A stretch of DNA of 64,000 nucleotides from Acanthaster planci (GCF_001949145.1 NW_019091465.1:306237-370236); one strand, 5' to 3'; positions 23,287 through 36,935 are shown, numbered from the stretch's first letter. Notes: a model not told the origin generated them from the sequence alone. Numbers and translations: made by a program.

Positions 23287-25262
23287 GCTCGAACAAGCCG
23301 TTCTGGTCTATGGAGGCGACAGCCCGGTGAAATATACTGCAGGTAGCAAGAACAAATGGTGCCTGAGAAATTTTCCATAAACGAGACACTGATACTTCCA
23401 GTCCTTAAGTATGTTACATCTTTATTTTACAGCTGGGAACTATGCCAAGTCTTCTGATCACCTTCTTTAGTAAGTGGCGTAGCCAGGAGTCGGGGGGGGG
23501 GCTTCACGCTAAAGTGGAAGGGGGGCTGACTGGCAGCCGATTTGGATTATGCAGTTTGTGTAGGCCTGATCAATAATGGCGTCCCCTGGACTAGGAACCT
23601 GGGTTCAAAAATGTTTTTGTGTCCGAAACGCAAGTTGGGGGAGGGGACTGGGGCAACGAATTTTCATGTTGGGGGGAGTGGGGCCAGCCACACCGCTGTT
23701 CTTAGTCCAGCGGCGTTTGATGACGGAAGTAACAACACAAGAACGCGCACCCTTTGCAAACCTCAACTTGCACGAGTCCGGCATTCACTTTCTTGTAAAA
23801 CCAAGAAAGTAATATCAGCCTTTAATACGAAAAAGCCATGCGAAATAGGAACAAATGTATCCTTAATTTACAAGACATCTGGAAATATCTAGGGTATTTT
23901 GCTCAAATTCAGTTTTTCCCCCTACATGTCTCTTGAACATAATACAAGAATTACCTCTCTTTTTGTAAATACTTATATTGCAAAAATGCTTTTGAACAAC
24001 ATTTACAATTTTATATGCTTTTCCTTTGAACATTCTGAAGCAGTATTCGAGGAAGACGCTGTTCTTTGACAGGTGTTTATGGGCCTGCTGTCATGAACTG
24101 AAGCCACAAATCACCAAACGGAATTATCAGTCAGCAAATTATCACAAAAACTGGGAGACATGGTGAAGGAAATAACTGCAATTACAAGGTTTCATCGAAC
24201 AATGACACTAAAACATCTGCTTACGACACCACAACAAATGCTTGGCATATAAATGCTTCAAAGATAGTGTTAATTAAATAATATTTAAACCCCAAATGCA
24301 AATAATGTATAAAGAGGCCTAGACTTGTTCAACGAACTCATATCCAATTACATTTTACACGTAGGTACTATTATGGTTACAAAACGAGTACTTATCGTGA
24401 AATGATTACAAAAGAAACAATGCAATATCGCTGAAGAATCGAAACGAGGATTTTTCCTGCTAACACGCCATTCCCGTGGGGCCATCACACTCACGAATTT
24501 TAACTTGAGCGCATGCACGTAGGTTGGCTAGTGACATCATTACATTGGTCTGGGAGAAATGCAACGCACGGGATGATCCATAGTATTGGCTTCTAAGAGC
24601 GTTTTACGATTTGAATTTTAATAAAACCTGGGACACTGAGTTACATGATGCCAGGTTAATTTCCCAGACTAAAGGCACTGTTGCTATGCCGCGTGATTCG
24701 GGGAAAGCTTTTGCATAGCGACCACCATCTCTGGAATGGACTGGTGCCCTTTTCTCTCTATTGAAAACAGTGTATCTTATGTAACTAAGCAAAAGCTTGA
24801 CCCGGATAACGAGGTATAGCAACAGTGTCTTTAGTATGAAGAATTTAAATTGTGTTCATGAAAACAAAAAACTCATTTTACCAGATTTGATTCAAATTTA
24901 ACCTGCAAGTGACTTACACCCAACTCAGCCTATAGAAGCCATGAATTAATCTAGTACTTCTTTACTTTGATTGATGAAATTTCCCCTTAAGGAATATATA
25001 CATTTAGCAGCATATGCATGAACATAGTAAAATATTGGAAACTGGTTGTATACATGTCTGTGGAATTAAGCTGCAAAATATTTAAATATTAATATAAGGA
25101 TATGATTTGTATCACTGAGTATTATATGATAAATGTACAGGTATTGATACATTTAGGGGAAATAGTTTATAGCAAGAGAAAACAGTTCAAGGCAATATTT
25201 TAGAAAGAGCAGATGGCTTTTAAAGTTTTCACTTCCACTATAGCCCCCTCCTGCCCAGTGTT
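23287..25262. other. Spacer; downstream flank of gene B
   Basis: Bases 24180-24560 and 24990-25200 are homologous to the downstream flank and 3' UTR of gene A (11165-11640 and 11720-11940). A G-rich GTGGCGTAGCCAGGA repeat starts at 23474. No other gene is supported. Confidence 0.6.
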
Positions 25263-28200
25263 TCATGCTTCGCTTCCTTTCCCCTTGCCACTGTTCTTCA
25301 GTTGTTCTTTCAACTTCATATTTACTTCGGCTTTGGCACGAAGTTCTTTGCCGATCTCATTGGCTTCCTTTTGACGTCTGTTCTGCTGGGCTAACAGCTG
25401 CTTCTTGGTCATTTTCTGTACGAAAAAGACAAAGTCCAAATAACACTACAATTTATCGAACGAAAATGAGTCTAAATTCTCGGAAAAAGGCATCTACGTG
25501 TATTATAATACCCACAATCATTCAAGCCAGAGGGTCCACAAGATGCTGGATTTGTTCCACTGTCTTCGTATTAATTGCAAGTGAAGTCTTATCAAATTCT
25601 AGAAAGAATGTTTAGTGCAATGAAGGTTTCCTTGGTTGCTGATTGACTCCTTGGCATACCATTGGTACGTTGACAGCGTACGTAGAGGCCGTTTTGGTTT
25701 TTCTCGGTTTTCTCCTCGATTTGTCCTAAAGAGGAAATGAAAACACAAACGGTAACAGTGAGTGGAAAGCAGCTCAACGCAGAAAAAAATCAAAATACTT
25801 TTGACTCTGCTTTGAATAGGTCTGGGTCAATTTCAGCAAACAACCGTCCATTTTCGTCAACTAGCTTTTGGATTTGCATTTACTATTTTCATTTATTTGC
25901 ATTGTTTGCACACAAGATTTTGCCTTTGCCGTCCAGGTTGATGATGTTGCTCAGATGAAGCGGCATTCATATTAAACGAATTTAAATGGGCCTCGTATTT
26001 AACTGGGAGATTTCTGCTCCAACTAGAGGGAAACCTATGGAATTGTTTGTGTTGTAACAAAACTTCTTTTAAACACTTGAAAAAAAGAGGCCTTTGGCGG
26101 GCTTTTCGTAATTGGAAAGAGCGTTTCCGAGCAGTTTTTGTTTCTGCTAACCTCATTACAAGTCAAAAGTCAAGTGCTGCGATCAAGTTTGCAAGATCCC
26201 CATTCCTGAAAATTTCCTTTAACTCACCTGATGCGACTTGACTGGCACCTTGAAACACTGATCCCATTCGCCTGCAGCCGCTCTGCTGAAAGCCTCTTCC
26301 GTGTCTTTAATAACTTCCTCGGTAAGGCTGGTTGTGTTCTCGCCTGGCTCGTTAGGTCGTGGATGCTTTGTTCCCGCATCCGTAGGAGGGTCACGAACTG
26401 CCTCTTTGTTTTCTGGCCGCTCATCATGCTTTTCCTGTCAAATGCAAAGTGGTAGATTTGGCAGAAATATTATGACTTTTAAAGCGATTTTGGAGTTGCA
26501 ACAATTTTTTTTCAAACAAAATAATACCCTGATTTCTCCTTTATGCGCCATAATAAAGGCAGCATTTTGATTTTAAAGTAATGACAAATTACGAGCAAAC
26601 CTGCAATGTTTTTAAAGTTACAGATTGTTGAACTACAATTTTTAGAAACGTTTGCTTACCTGATTCCCTGGATGGTCGTAAATTTGGATTACTTTGATGT
26701 TGGTTTAGTTCATGACAGTAGATCAATAAGCAAAGTTTTTCAACAGTTTTTAATGAGCAAATTTAGAATTAAAAAAAAGAGAACACAAATGAATAGTGTC
26801 TCAACCTACTGGCTAACAGGTATATCAATTAATCTGACACAGGACCACCTAAAGAACATGTTCCAAATGTTTATCCTTAGTCTTAAGTTTAAATTTCTAC
26901 TCAACATCTAGTTGGGTCTGACCGTCCACATGACCAAGTAGAGTATTTCAAATGAGCTTGGTAAATACGTAAGTGAAATTGTACCCAACAAAAGGAACAC
27001 CTGGCGGAGCTGTGCATTTATTTCATTTAATGCACGGGTTTCCTTGTACCACTCAATGTCACTAATTAAAAGCTTGTCGTGACACTCTTAGGCGAATTCC
27101 ACGGTTCTGTGCACCTACTTTTCAAGGACAAGCATATTTAAAAAAAATACATTGTATGTATCCTGTTTGCATGTTCTAATTTGATTTTCCACGAGATCGT
27201 TCGAGGAACAATTAAACCCTGATATTAAATTTTAATTCATTTTCACGTGACACATTCAGCAATGGCTATTAATTTTACAGTCAAACCTAAGTCTCCATCT
27301 AATTGAGAGCGCTGTGCAGATAAAATATTAGGTTAGGTAATGAACGATCTCTTGCAATGCATTTCAGGATGAAACTCCTACACCTTAGCCAATTTAGACA
27401 TGAAATTACATTATACCTACGAGGCCTTACATCATCCGTTTGTCCCAAATCGGTAAAAGGGGTACATTTGGAGTGAATACAAAAAAAATGTCTTCAGAAC
27501 CAAAGACATGCAGCGAACTCCTAGTCAAATAGCTACAAGTATCTGGCTTTGACGTGGCAGCCCAAGGCCGTGTCTCAAATATTTTTCCGTGGTTTGTTCA
27601 AACGACTCAATAGAAAGGTTGCAGCCATAACCACATATTGGTCAAACTTGCCCAGCTGTGGCTTGGACGTGCACGTTAGCCTGCAACCGTTCCCATGAAT
27701 TCGTGTGTAATTTCAAGCTGCAGTCAAGCTCTTGCCACAGAAATAAATGATTTTTCAGCACCCTCTTGCAATATGGTTTTTGTCCTATGTATTATATTAT
27801 CACGCAGCTGGTTTGTACCTGTTGTGATTTGAATGATCGGTAGGAGAAGCTTTGATACTGCCCAGAAGTCCCACAGTCCGCTTTCGACGAGCCTCGGCAC
27901 GCCTCAGACCAGTCGGTTGTCTTCTTGGCCTCGCTGGCGCTCCAACGAGCCTCAGCCCTCTCTGACTGCTGCTGGGGTCGGCGAGAAGTGTAGGACGTCC
28001 AAGGAGGGCTGGGCGTACGTTCCCGTCGAGGTATATAATCACTGCAAAACTGCAAAGGTTTCGGGTTGATTTAAATAAATAAAATACAAAGAATGTTTTT
28101 GCATGTTATGGCAATGTTATGCATGAAAGTTGTCCAGTCAGTAAGGAAACGAAACAAAATAAAACAACCAAAACAAGAAGAAAGAAAGGAAAACAGGTAA

Positions 28201-31200
28201 AACACGAAAGCAAATCTATGCACTGCATGGCAGCAGCTTTTCAGAAACCTAAATCCTTAATAATAATTGTCTTGACAGACTCTACTGCGTCGTCGTTTCT
28301 CTTTGTACTTTCAACTGTTATTTTCTCTCAAGTACTAACGTTACTTATTTTTGCGTTTTAGTGTCAAATGAGAATGTAAACAAGAAGTGTTTATAAGTTA
28401 TTAAAAACGGGAACAGTTATACCCAACATAATGTCACAGCTTCTTGTGGTTTCTTTTTTGCTTCACCTTTTTGGGGTTTCTTTATCAGATGTGTGGTAAC
28501 TATAGTAACTGTATTAATCAGAAAATTTGAAATATAAACAAAAGGCCAGAAAAACAGTGGTGAGTTTAAACTGATAGTCTCCACATCGAGGTCAGTTATC
28601 TAAAGCCTAGTTTCCATATCGACGTAAGAAGACGCAGAGAGCATCGGCAATCAGTCCCCAACGATACGCAATGTTATGGAAACACTTTGTCGTCATTAAA
28701 AGCAAACATTGATGCACACAGTTTGTAAAGTTGGATCAGGTTCAACTTCACTAGCTGTCTGCGTTGAGCTGCCATGGCCGGCCTATTGTGAAATGATGTC
28801 ATGCAGCGTCTCTTTCGCGACTGTCTGAGTCCCTGACGTCTTGCGTGCCGTCGGCGTTCATTACGACCATTATGGAAACCTAGTTAATAAGGCAACGATT
28901 CTTTGGGTGTTCTACTGGAGTCGGAACCATTGATCTCCATACACTAAATATGCAGCTCAGCAGTAACTGCCTATGTGCGAATTGAAGTGACCGGGTGGCC
29001 ATCTTAGGCTATTCAATACAATGGCCTCCAACTTCAGTCCATTCACTAAGAGCATTCATGCATAGCTCTAAAGCCAGTGATTTGGAAAATGCCATCGTAT
29101 TGAATAACCTAAGATGGTCTCTCAGTCGCTTCAATTCGCAGAGCAGAGCTGCCTGTCCAGTGTACAAAGATCAGTGGTCGGAACTTGAGATTGAGTTCCA
29201 TTGACCCCCACTAATTCACAGGAAGCAATAAGCCTTTTGTGAACGTCAATAAAATCTGGTACAATGAGTTCTTCAAAGTCACAAGAACATAACAATTTGA
29301 ATTCTCTATACTACAGATACTGTTGCTATACTCATTAGTCTGGGAAAGTTTTCCTTACTTACTTAAAAGACGCCTTGCCTCAATATACTCTTTTCAATGG
29401 ATGAGACGGGCACAAAGGAACCAGTCCATTCCAGAGACGGTGGTCGCGATGCAAAAGCTTGCCACGAATCACGAAGTACAGCAACAGCGTCGTTAATGTG
29501 GGGAATTGATATGTTATGTTTACGTGCAGTCAGATAACTCAGTGTACCAGATTCTATTCAAATTTAACTCGCAAAAGGCTTATTAGGAAAGAAAGATGGT
29601 CAATTACACTGAAGTCGTCCGAGTCGGAGGAGTCATAATAGACGTCATAATCATCATCATCGTCATCAAAGATGCGCATGCGTGGTGAAAAGAATGGACC
29701 TCCAAACACTGCAAACAAATGCAGCAAGTTAAATATCACAAAAAAGAGTACAAAAGCATTCAATCAACAGTGTAATGTCATAATAAATAATTATTGAAGA
29801 AGATTTTGCGTTTCAAGAAAGAGGACTGCGACTATAGGTTTTAAAATATTTTAAACTGAATGCATACAATTTCTGAAGACTGCTTGGCGTCTCATGGCCT
29901 CTCGTCGGCGTATCTCTTCCAGTAACATCTGAGAAAAAAACACAATTGCTAGGTGGAGTTAAGCTTTTCTGGCAAAGTCTAATGAGGAATGTACAAATCG
30001 CATAATGCACCTCTTTCTTATTGCCCTCATCCGTACGGGTGGCCCAAGTTTCTAGAAAAATCGCCTGTGATTACTATGTGGATTTTCTCAAAATATTCGT
30101 CACATTGCTTTCAAAGACTGCCGTGTTCTCATTTAGTGTTTCAGTCCAAGCATTAATCTCCTCATGCTACAGAAGCATTATAAAGTTGGCTATTTTTTTT
30201 CTTTAAATGAAGACTAGAAAATGGTGTAGCCAGGACTTAATGTGGGGCCTGGGGAGGAGCACTGGCATAAAATAGGGTGGCACAAAGGGCGACCCCCAAC
30301 TTTTTAGCTGCTGTAAATTCAAAACGCAGAGTAAGGGGGGCTGGAACTCTCTGAACGCCATACAGGATTACTTATGGGAAAGGAAACTTGGATAAATTTG
30401 TCTTTTCTTTAATGTGACTAATTGTTTGGTAAATGGTAACCATCAGTTGTTTTATTATGATGTCCTCTTTGTATGACACCAATAAATCCAAATTTCCGTC
30501 ACAGATGACGGAGCATGAAGTGGTTTAATGGACCAAGTCAGAAAATGCTTTGGCCCGAATAGCAGTTTTGATCTTGAATTCGTAGTGTCCAGAGATCGCT
30601 TTGTCAGAATTACGTAATGTTTGCAAGAATCTCCAAAATGCATGTTTCTTCTGGATTGAAAGAAATGGGGGGGGCATATTTAAAGACACTGGGGCTATGT
30701 TGTGGCAAGAAGAAACCCTTAACTGTGGTTGTCTTCGAATTAATTATTTTGGTAGTATACTTTATGCTTAATGCTGTGCAAATCTGTGACCCATACACAG
30801 AGTGCTGGTGCAAAGCCATTTCTGACACGGTCCATTAAACCACTTTGTGCTCAGCCATGTGTGATGGAAATGTGAATTTTTTGTCATGCGAAAGAAAAAA
30901 ATGAAACGGATTATGTTTACCATTTACAAAAGTGATCACTCAAGTTCAAGTTCAGATTAATTAATCTATGTTTCCATATTTAAGGCACCCTGTGGGTGGT
31001 GCTCCTTTTCCCCATAATAAATAAAATAATTAAAGACCTGTGAATAGAAGCAAACGTTCATCAACAGCACACTGATTACAAAACCGAAGCCATGGCGGAC
31101 AAGCTAGAGAGTGCAAGGGTCTGTTCGTTTCACAGGGATCTTGATCGTGATCAGTGATCCCGAAGCTGGCTCTTGGGTGTATTCTGGTGACAGTGAACTG

Positions 31201-33582
31201 ACATTGGATCATTGAGTTTGGTTGCATCCATTTCGGCTGCAGACACCTAATGAAAATAGCACTAACTCTTTTCAACCATTCATGATTAATTACTACAGTC
31301 ATAATACTTTTTAAATGAAATTTGACGAGTAGTAGTGCATTTAGGTGTGCGCGTTTTTTTGGGGGGGGGCACCTGGGGCACCGGAGCTGTGTTTGGAGGA
31401 CACGCCATGTATCCTACGGTTTCGCCGCTGCGACCAGCAAAAGTTTAAAATCACTGGTGGCAATAAAACACTATTAAACTCGATGAGAAGTACAAACAGA
31501 AAGATCTTTTACCTGCGATGTACGCAGAAGACGGAAGATCAGAGGAAACTCTCAATCTAGTCTGTGTATATTGTCACAAGTGATACTGCCCCCAACAAAA
31601 TCCCAATGGAGCGGACACATACGCTATGGCTTCACATCCTGTCATGACTTTTGTTCGCTATTTATTATGTAAAACAGTAATTTAGAGGGAGCACAAATTG
31701 GCTGTAAGCATCAAAACAATTTTGAGAACGTGAGGAATCTACAGAGAAGTCCTTTACATATTGTGTTACCTCTCGTTGGAAAATCAGCAAAAGATCCAGA
31801 AAGGAGAAACCTCCGCCACTATAAGCACTGTCGTCTTCAAAAGTAGGATCACGGAAATCTGAAAAAAGCAAAACACAAAAAACAAAAACAAACGCTTCCG
31901 TTAGCTGAATGAGACAGTGAACTATGCCGGAAATGCTTTGCTATAGTCGCAAGAACCAGAGGTTACAGTGGCCAAAGACAACGCATAGGCAAATAAAAGA
32001 AAAGGGCCTGTCTTGGTTAAGCCTCTGTTGATCAAATTGTGGTAATCCATTTTAAAATGATTAACATCGATAAACCCTTTTTACGGCAATTTATTTCTAA
32101 TCAGTAGTTACTGTGCTCGATTTTAGACAAATGATCAATTTATGGTGAAGTTAGTGTCAGTGCCAAAGAAGAAAAGGCGAAATATGCTATCAATTTCTGC
32201 TTGATTTGTACATTCAGCGAGCATCGTTTCCTCATTTACACAGACCTGGCAGGATTCTGCCGGATTCATTACCTGCTGCCCGTCCCTACGTTCGGAGGAC
32301 GTCTATAAGACGTCTGGAGACTTTGGGTATGGAAAGGGAACCAGTCTAGTCGGAAAGCGACTCTCTGGCCGTGTCCAAATCGGGCTTCCAGAGCTATGGC
32401 TATTGTGTGTGCGTCTCCACGCATTTCTAATGGAGCGAAGACCTAGACGTAGCTCTAGACAAGAGATTTGGATCCAGCTGACATTTTCTCATTTTATTAG
32501 AATGGTGACACACATACCGTCACTTCACTTTGTTGCATTCCCTTTTTATTTTTTAAATTTGATCTTTAACTTTACCGCATTGCTTGGCTTATACTTTCTG
32601 CAGAATGTTACCATGCTTTCTACCTTTTTGGAGTACTTGATAGGCTTGGCTAATCTTCTGAAATCTTGCTGTGGCCTCAGGGTCGTCAGGGTTCTTGTCC
32701 GGGTGGCAGTCTTTCGCTTTTGTACGGTACGCCTGCCTGATAGCCTCTTCAAAATGAAACGCATAAATGCATGAATGAAAAAGTCACTGAGTAACATAAC
32801 TTTCTCATAATAATAATAAACCAATGCCAGCCGTTCAGAATAATTTTGCTGTCGAAAATTCACGATATAAAAGCATTGATGATTTGTTTTGTCGCAGATG
32901 GTGTTTGTCGTGTAACGTCATATAACTGACTGACTGTTGGTCAAAGATCATTGACTCGTCAAAAATAACACCAAGCTATTTCATGTCGACTCTTAATGGT
33001 TTGGGATGCTTCGAGTTCAATTTTTTGAGTACGTTTTCCCGAGGTGATTGGTTTTTAGTCTGCATCAGGTTTTAGGAAAATTCGTTTTTGTAGCGTGTGT
33101 CGACAATCGGAGGACATGGACAAAAATGTACAACATATTGCGCAATGTCTGCACAAAACGAGGATGTCGCCATTAAGTACTGCAATATATGGGACAGGTA
33201 AAAGCCGCATGCACAGGTTCCTGTTTCTGGTCCTTGTATGTCTTCTCTGAAAATTGAAATGAGCGATACGAAGTGCGCCTGGTGATCGAGCTCTTTTCTG
33301 GAGGATCTCGGACGGATCTTGACTTCAATATGGCAATAAACACAAGCATTTTGCCAAAATTATTTCACATTACCCTAGGGTTATATTGCACGAGACGGAT
33401 AAAAATGGAGCAAGCAATGGACGCATTTCCTTGATCGAAAATGGGGACAACGTCAGCCATGTTGGCATAGATCAAGTCGTTATAAATAAATAAAGAACAT
33501 TGAATATCGTCTCACCAGGGCTGGCATCGGGTGGTAGGCCAAGGATTTTGAAGCATTCTCGGCGACTCATCAACGAAGACAT
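25263..33582 (-). CDS. J-domain (DnaJ/Hsp40 type C) protein, copy B, nine exons, 365 aa
   Basis: This is the tandem duplicate of gene A. Coding exons, 5' to 3': 33582-33516, 32746-32624, 31858-31770, 29928-29868, 29708-29608, 28049-27819, 26434-26228, 25725-25660, 25415-25263. Phases are identical to copy A, all junctions are GT-AG, and the 1098-nt frame ends in TGA. The J domain keeps HPD in DCHPDKNPDD. FSFLDLLLIFQRE, a basic LEEIRRREAMRRQ segment and FSPRMRIFDDDDDD follow, then an extra acidic SSDSDD patch missing from copy A. A Pro/Ser/Arg-rich region and the conserved Lys/Gln-rich tail complete it. Exons 5, 6 and 8 are longer than in A by 9, 30 and 9 bases, and exon 7 is shorter by 9, all multiples of three. 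The frame has therefore been kept by selection. The client and the subfamily are unknown. Confidence 0.87.
28606..28883. mobile_element. MITE with CTAGTTTCCATA termini
   Basis: CCTAGTTTCCATATCGACG on the left is matched inverted by ACGACCATTATGGAAACCTAG on the right. The 280-base body has CGACG-like words in both orientations and no frame. It lies in intron 5 of gene B. Confidence 0.6.
28977..29139. mobile_element. Inverted-repeat element (GCGAATTGAAG arms)
   Basis: A left arm at 28977-29025 pairs with 29091-29139 (GCGAATTGAAG, CCATCTTAGG and TATTCAATAC on one side against their complements on the other), with a loop of about 65 bases. It is in intron 5 of gene B, beside another MITE. Confidence 0.65.
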
Positions 33583-33790
33583 TATTGGTGAGAGGAATAG
33601 TTTGCTTGGTGCAAAGAATCGAAACAGTCTGTTTGTAAAATGCTGAGATTTTCCTAGTGGTTAGTCCAGTTTTCAGCTTTCCTGTCAGCGCGTTCCACAG
33701 CTGACAACGAATGACGCACTCAGCAGTGTTGTGCGTGCAAGTACAGTGAACGCCGTCTGTCACATTGCGTACTTCTGTAATTTACAGCAG

Positions 33791-33840
33791 TGAGAAATGT
33801 TGGGATTCGCGCAGCCATTGTGAAAGGTCGGGAAATCCCC
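33791..33840 (-). promoter_or_regulatory. Conserved upstream block of gene B with a kappaB-like site
   Basis: This is the counterpart of 22270-22320. It contains GCCATTGT and ends with GGGAAATCCCC (33830-33840), which also fits GGGRNWYYCC although the centre differs from copy A. It lies about 250 bases upstream of the ATG. Further upstream, CACATTCTGC is shared as well. Confidence 0.5.
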
Positions 33841-33899
33841 GTTCCTTATGGAGGCACATTCTGCGCATGCTCCATACGGATAATGAGAAATCAGTCGCC

Positions 33900-36600
33900 C
33901 ACTCGCACTAGTCTTGGCACAAGACGTCACTAATATATTGATACAATGTTTCCCGCGGATATTTTTTTTTATACTCACAGTGTTGTAGTCTGGCTTCCTG
34001 ACCTGGATGCCCCTTGACGACGCTGGGAAAAGTCTTAGACAGGTATCGTCCACAGCTACATAACTATAGATGCCTGGCGTGTTGTTTGCTGATGCGCCGT
34101 TAGCGCCGTCTAACAGCCTCGTTAGATTGCTTGAAAGAAACATCTTTAGATGCAGAACACTGTCGGTCATGTCGGTCACTTTTCTTTGACAAATCTGGGG
34201 GTTGGCGTTTTTCTTTGAATACAAAACGAGCCGACAAGAATTTCGATTTAAGCGTAAGCTCGAGGTTTCGAAGATCCACCTCGGCGGTCGATACATGCAT
34301 CACTGTACGCGTGTTTCACTCATGTTATATCTACTGATCATTATGTGTTAGGCCGGGATGCAGTGAGGGACACGCACGCCCCCTTAAAAATGTACGGATA
34401 GGTAAATTAATTCAGATGAATTAAAACAGATGAAGGAGATGGATGGAGAAGGAAAAAAAGAGTTATACTGCCTGAAATGGCACCACAGAGTGGCCTTGAA
34501 TCCAAAACTGCCCGGCTTCTATGCCGTAAAGGCTTCAAGTTTGCGCTATGCGCTCACTGGCATTTTACCTTTTACGTATGTTCACCCCTTCACCTAAGTT
34601 TGTGCACATGCGCTAAAATTCGGCAAAGTCGAGGTCACTGTCTGTTGCTTGTTCAAAGGGCAACGCCAGCTAGCAAATGACTACACCAAAATCTATCTGC
34701 GGAGATTTTCCAAACTGTGTAAACATCTGCTGAATTTATATTAGAGAAATATAATCAGGATTCAGATTTCATTTTGTGATGTGTTTCCTGTTAATCAAAA
34801 GTAACATTTGGGAGAAAATGGGATTAAGGATGTATGTCTACGTTACATTTCTGAACGTAAAAACAGGTATAGTTTAAACTTGAAAATCTGAATTGTTCTC
34901 CCGTTCGTCCACACATGTTGCATATCCCGATAACTGAAAGAGTGTTTGAAAAAGTTTACCGTTATGTTTGTGTTATGTTTAAGCTACAGCGAATATTGTC
35001 CTTTGTTAGTTTCATCAATTTCACTTTTGGCTCTCTGTCGACCGGTCGGCTTACGTGTGCACATGTGCAAATTCATGTACATGTACTCCATCAACGCACG
35101 TAACTACTACGGACAAACGATTCTCGTGCAAGATATTAAATTCGCAATAACTTGAAAATACTACCATTGTTTTTATCAAACCTTAAAACACAAGGCAGTT
35201 TAATTTGCTTGTTTGGATAAATGGGGTCACATATCACATATATGGGGTCACATGAGTCGTGTGGTAGATGGATGTGAACAGATGCTTTACACATGCTTTA
35301 CTTCTGGTCTTGAAATTGCACAATTCATCTGGTGCAAATGTGCCATGTTCACTGCGAAGAGATATACACAAATCATACATCTCATCCCGTAAAAATTGAA
35401 GGTCCTCAATTTACAAAGAAGATGAGTCATGTCTTTGAGAAGCTCAGACAGTTTTATGTTTTGACACAAGACAAGTTTTTCAGGACCTGTGAGAGTCCTC
35501 CATTTGAGTTTGTTGGATGACTGGCCTATGTAAAACGAAAAACCTGATATTCCAATACTAGCCACAAATGTTTCCAGTTTTACACAGTTCTTGTGTTTCT
35601 TTCTGTCAAATACTCTGAGAGAATTTTTGTCTATCTCANATACATCTGTAATGCACAGGTACATGTGAAGGGTATCAATTACTACATACTGGATTTCTAT
35701 TGAGGGAAATATTGAACATGTGAGAAATGAAATATCAGTTACGAATCCTGTGAAAACCAGCTCTACAACAAGTTATAAACAGATGATTGTCTTTGCTCTT
35801 GAAATTACCCAATCAGTGTTTGCTTACATACTTTTTATGAAATTGTGTAAAAGTGAATTCAAGTTAATCAGAATTCTATAACATAATTGAGAAAAAAACT
35901 CGTTTGTGATTCCAGTCACTTAAGAGTTCGTGGTCTTGGTACTATAAAAGTATTTTGTTGTGATCGAATGGAAGAAAAATAATTCAACTTGAAGTTTCCG
36001 TGATCAACAGTTCAGTTTGTTGTGAACATTCTGAGATTTTACAAGAATAAATCTTGTTTTTAGTACATTTACTTTAATTGACAAGAGTGTATTGGGTATA
36101 TTACTTTTCATGACTTGCATCCCCCCAAACAAAACAGCGCACGCTATTAAGTGTGCACTCTTACTGTACTTGTACATCCACACAGCGCGCAAAACATACG
36201 TCACCCCTGCAAAATAATGGTATTGTCCCCGCTACTATATTTAGACAACATTTTATCACTTTGCGCCACACAGAGAAAACGCGGGTGTTGGTTTCACATA
36301 AGCATGTACCAATTCAAATGATGATGACTGACAACTTGCCATGGTAGGTTTTTGCGAAATTAGTGCCGTTTGGTTTTGGATATTTATCACATTTTTTCAA
36401 GCGTAGGCCTATGAAAATTCTTCTTAATGAGTTCACTATTTATTTCTTAACATGAAATGGAGGCCTAGGTAAAGAATGTTTGAAAACATCGTAGGCATAT
36501 GGCCTTGCGATGGGCTGGACCACGGTTCGTTCCCGGCTCTTCTGAGTTATGTTTCATTTTCTACTCTTCATGGGGGGGGTTACGTCTGTCCCAGGGCATT
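33900..36600. other. Spacer upstream of gene B
   Basis: No supported gene. A 125-codon open frame on the minus strand at 35287-35664 contains one undetermined base (35639) and resembles nothing I know, so I do not call it. Near 36480-36540 an isolated GGTTCGTTCCC word recalls a tRNA B box, but no A box is convincing. Confidence 0.5.
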
Positions 36601-36601
36601 T

Positions 36602-36844
36602 GGGTCATTCCGTAAATGTGGGGTCCAAAGTTGTGTCATTTTTGTATCCCTGTCACATTAGAATTGTATACTTTTACACGAAATTATGGCTAAACTTAAC
36701 TTCAAGCTATTCGTACTTGTTTGGTTTGGTAAGTTGGTATGCATTAATTCGTCACTCTCGGAAACTATAGAGTGTGTTGAACTTACCAAACCACATGTGA
36801 CAGGGCAACGAAAAAAATGGACCCCTAATCGATAAAATGACCCA
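36602..36844. repeat. Imperfect inverted repeat (GGGTCATT...CCCTGTCACAT)
   Basis: The words GGGTCATT, GGGGTCCA, TTTTTGTATCCCTGTCACAT on the left recur inverted on the right (ATGTGACAGGGCAACG, TGGACCCC, AATGACCC). An inner pair GGTTTGGTAAGTT / AACTTACCAAACC lies at about 36721-36733 and 36780-36792. It is a decayed MITE-like structure without coding capacity. Confidence 0.5.
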
Positions 36845-36935
36845 TCAGCTTGAACTAGAAAAGACAACTCCAGTTTATATATTGAACGTAAAATTCATTA
36901 GTTAAACAATTATATTCCTTGTCAACTTTTAAATT

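Noticed and set aside
35287-35664. 125-codon minus-strand frame
   Set aside because: It contains an undetermined base and no domain, splice or codon evidence supports it.
36476-36545. Possible tRNA-like B box GGTTCGTTCCC
   Set aside because: No matching A box at proper spacing and no cloverleaf.
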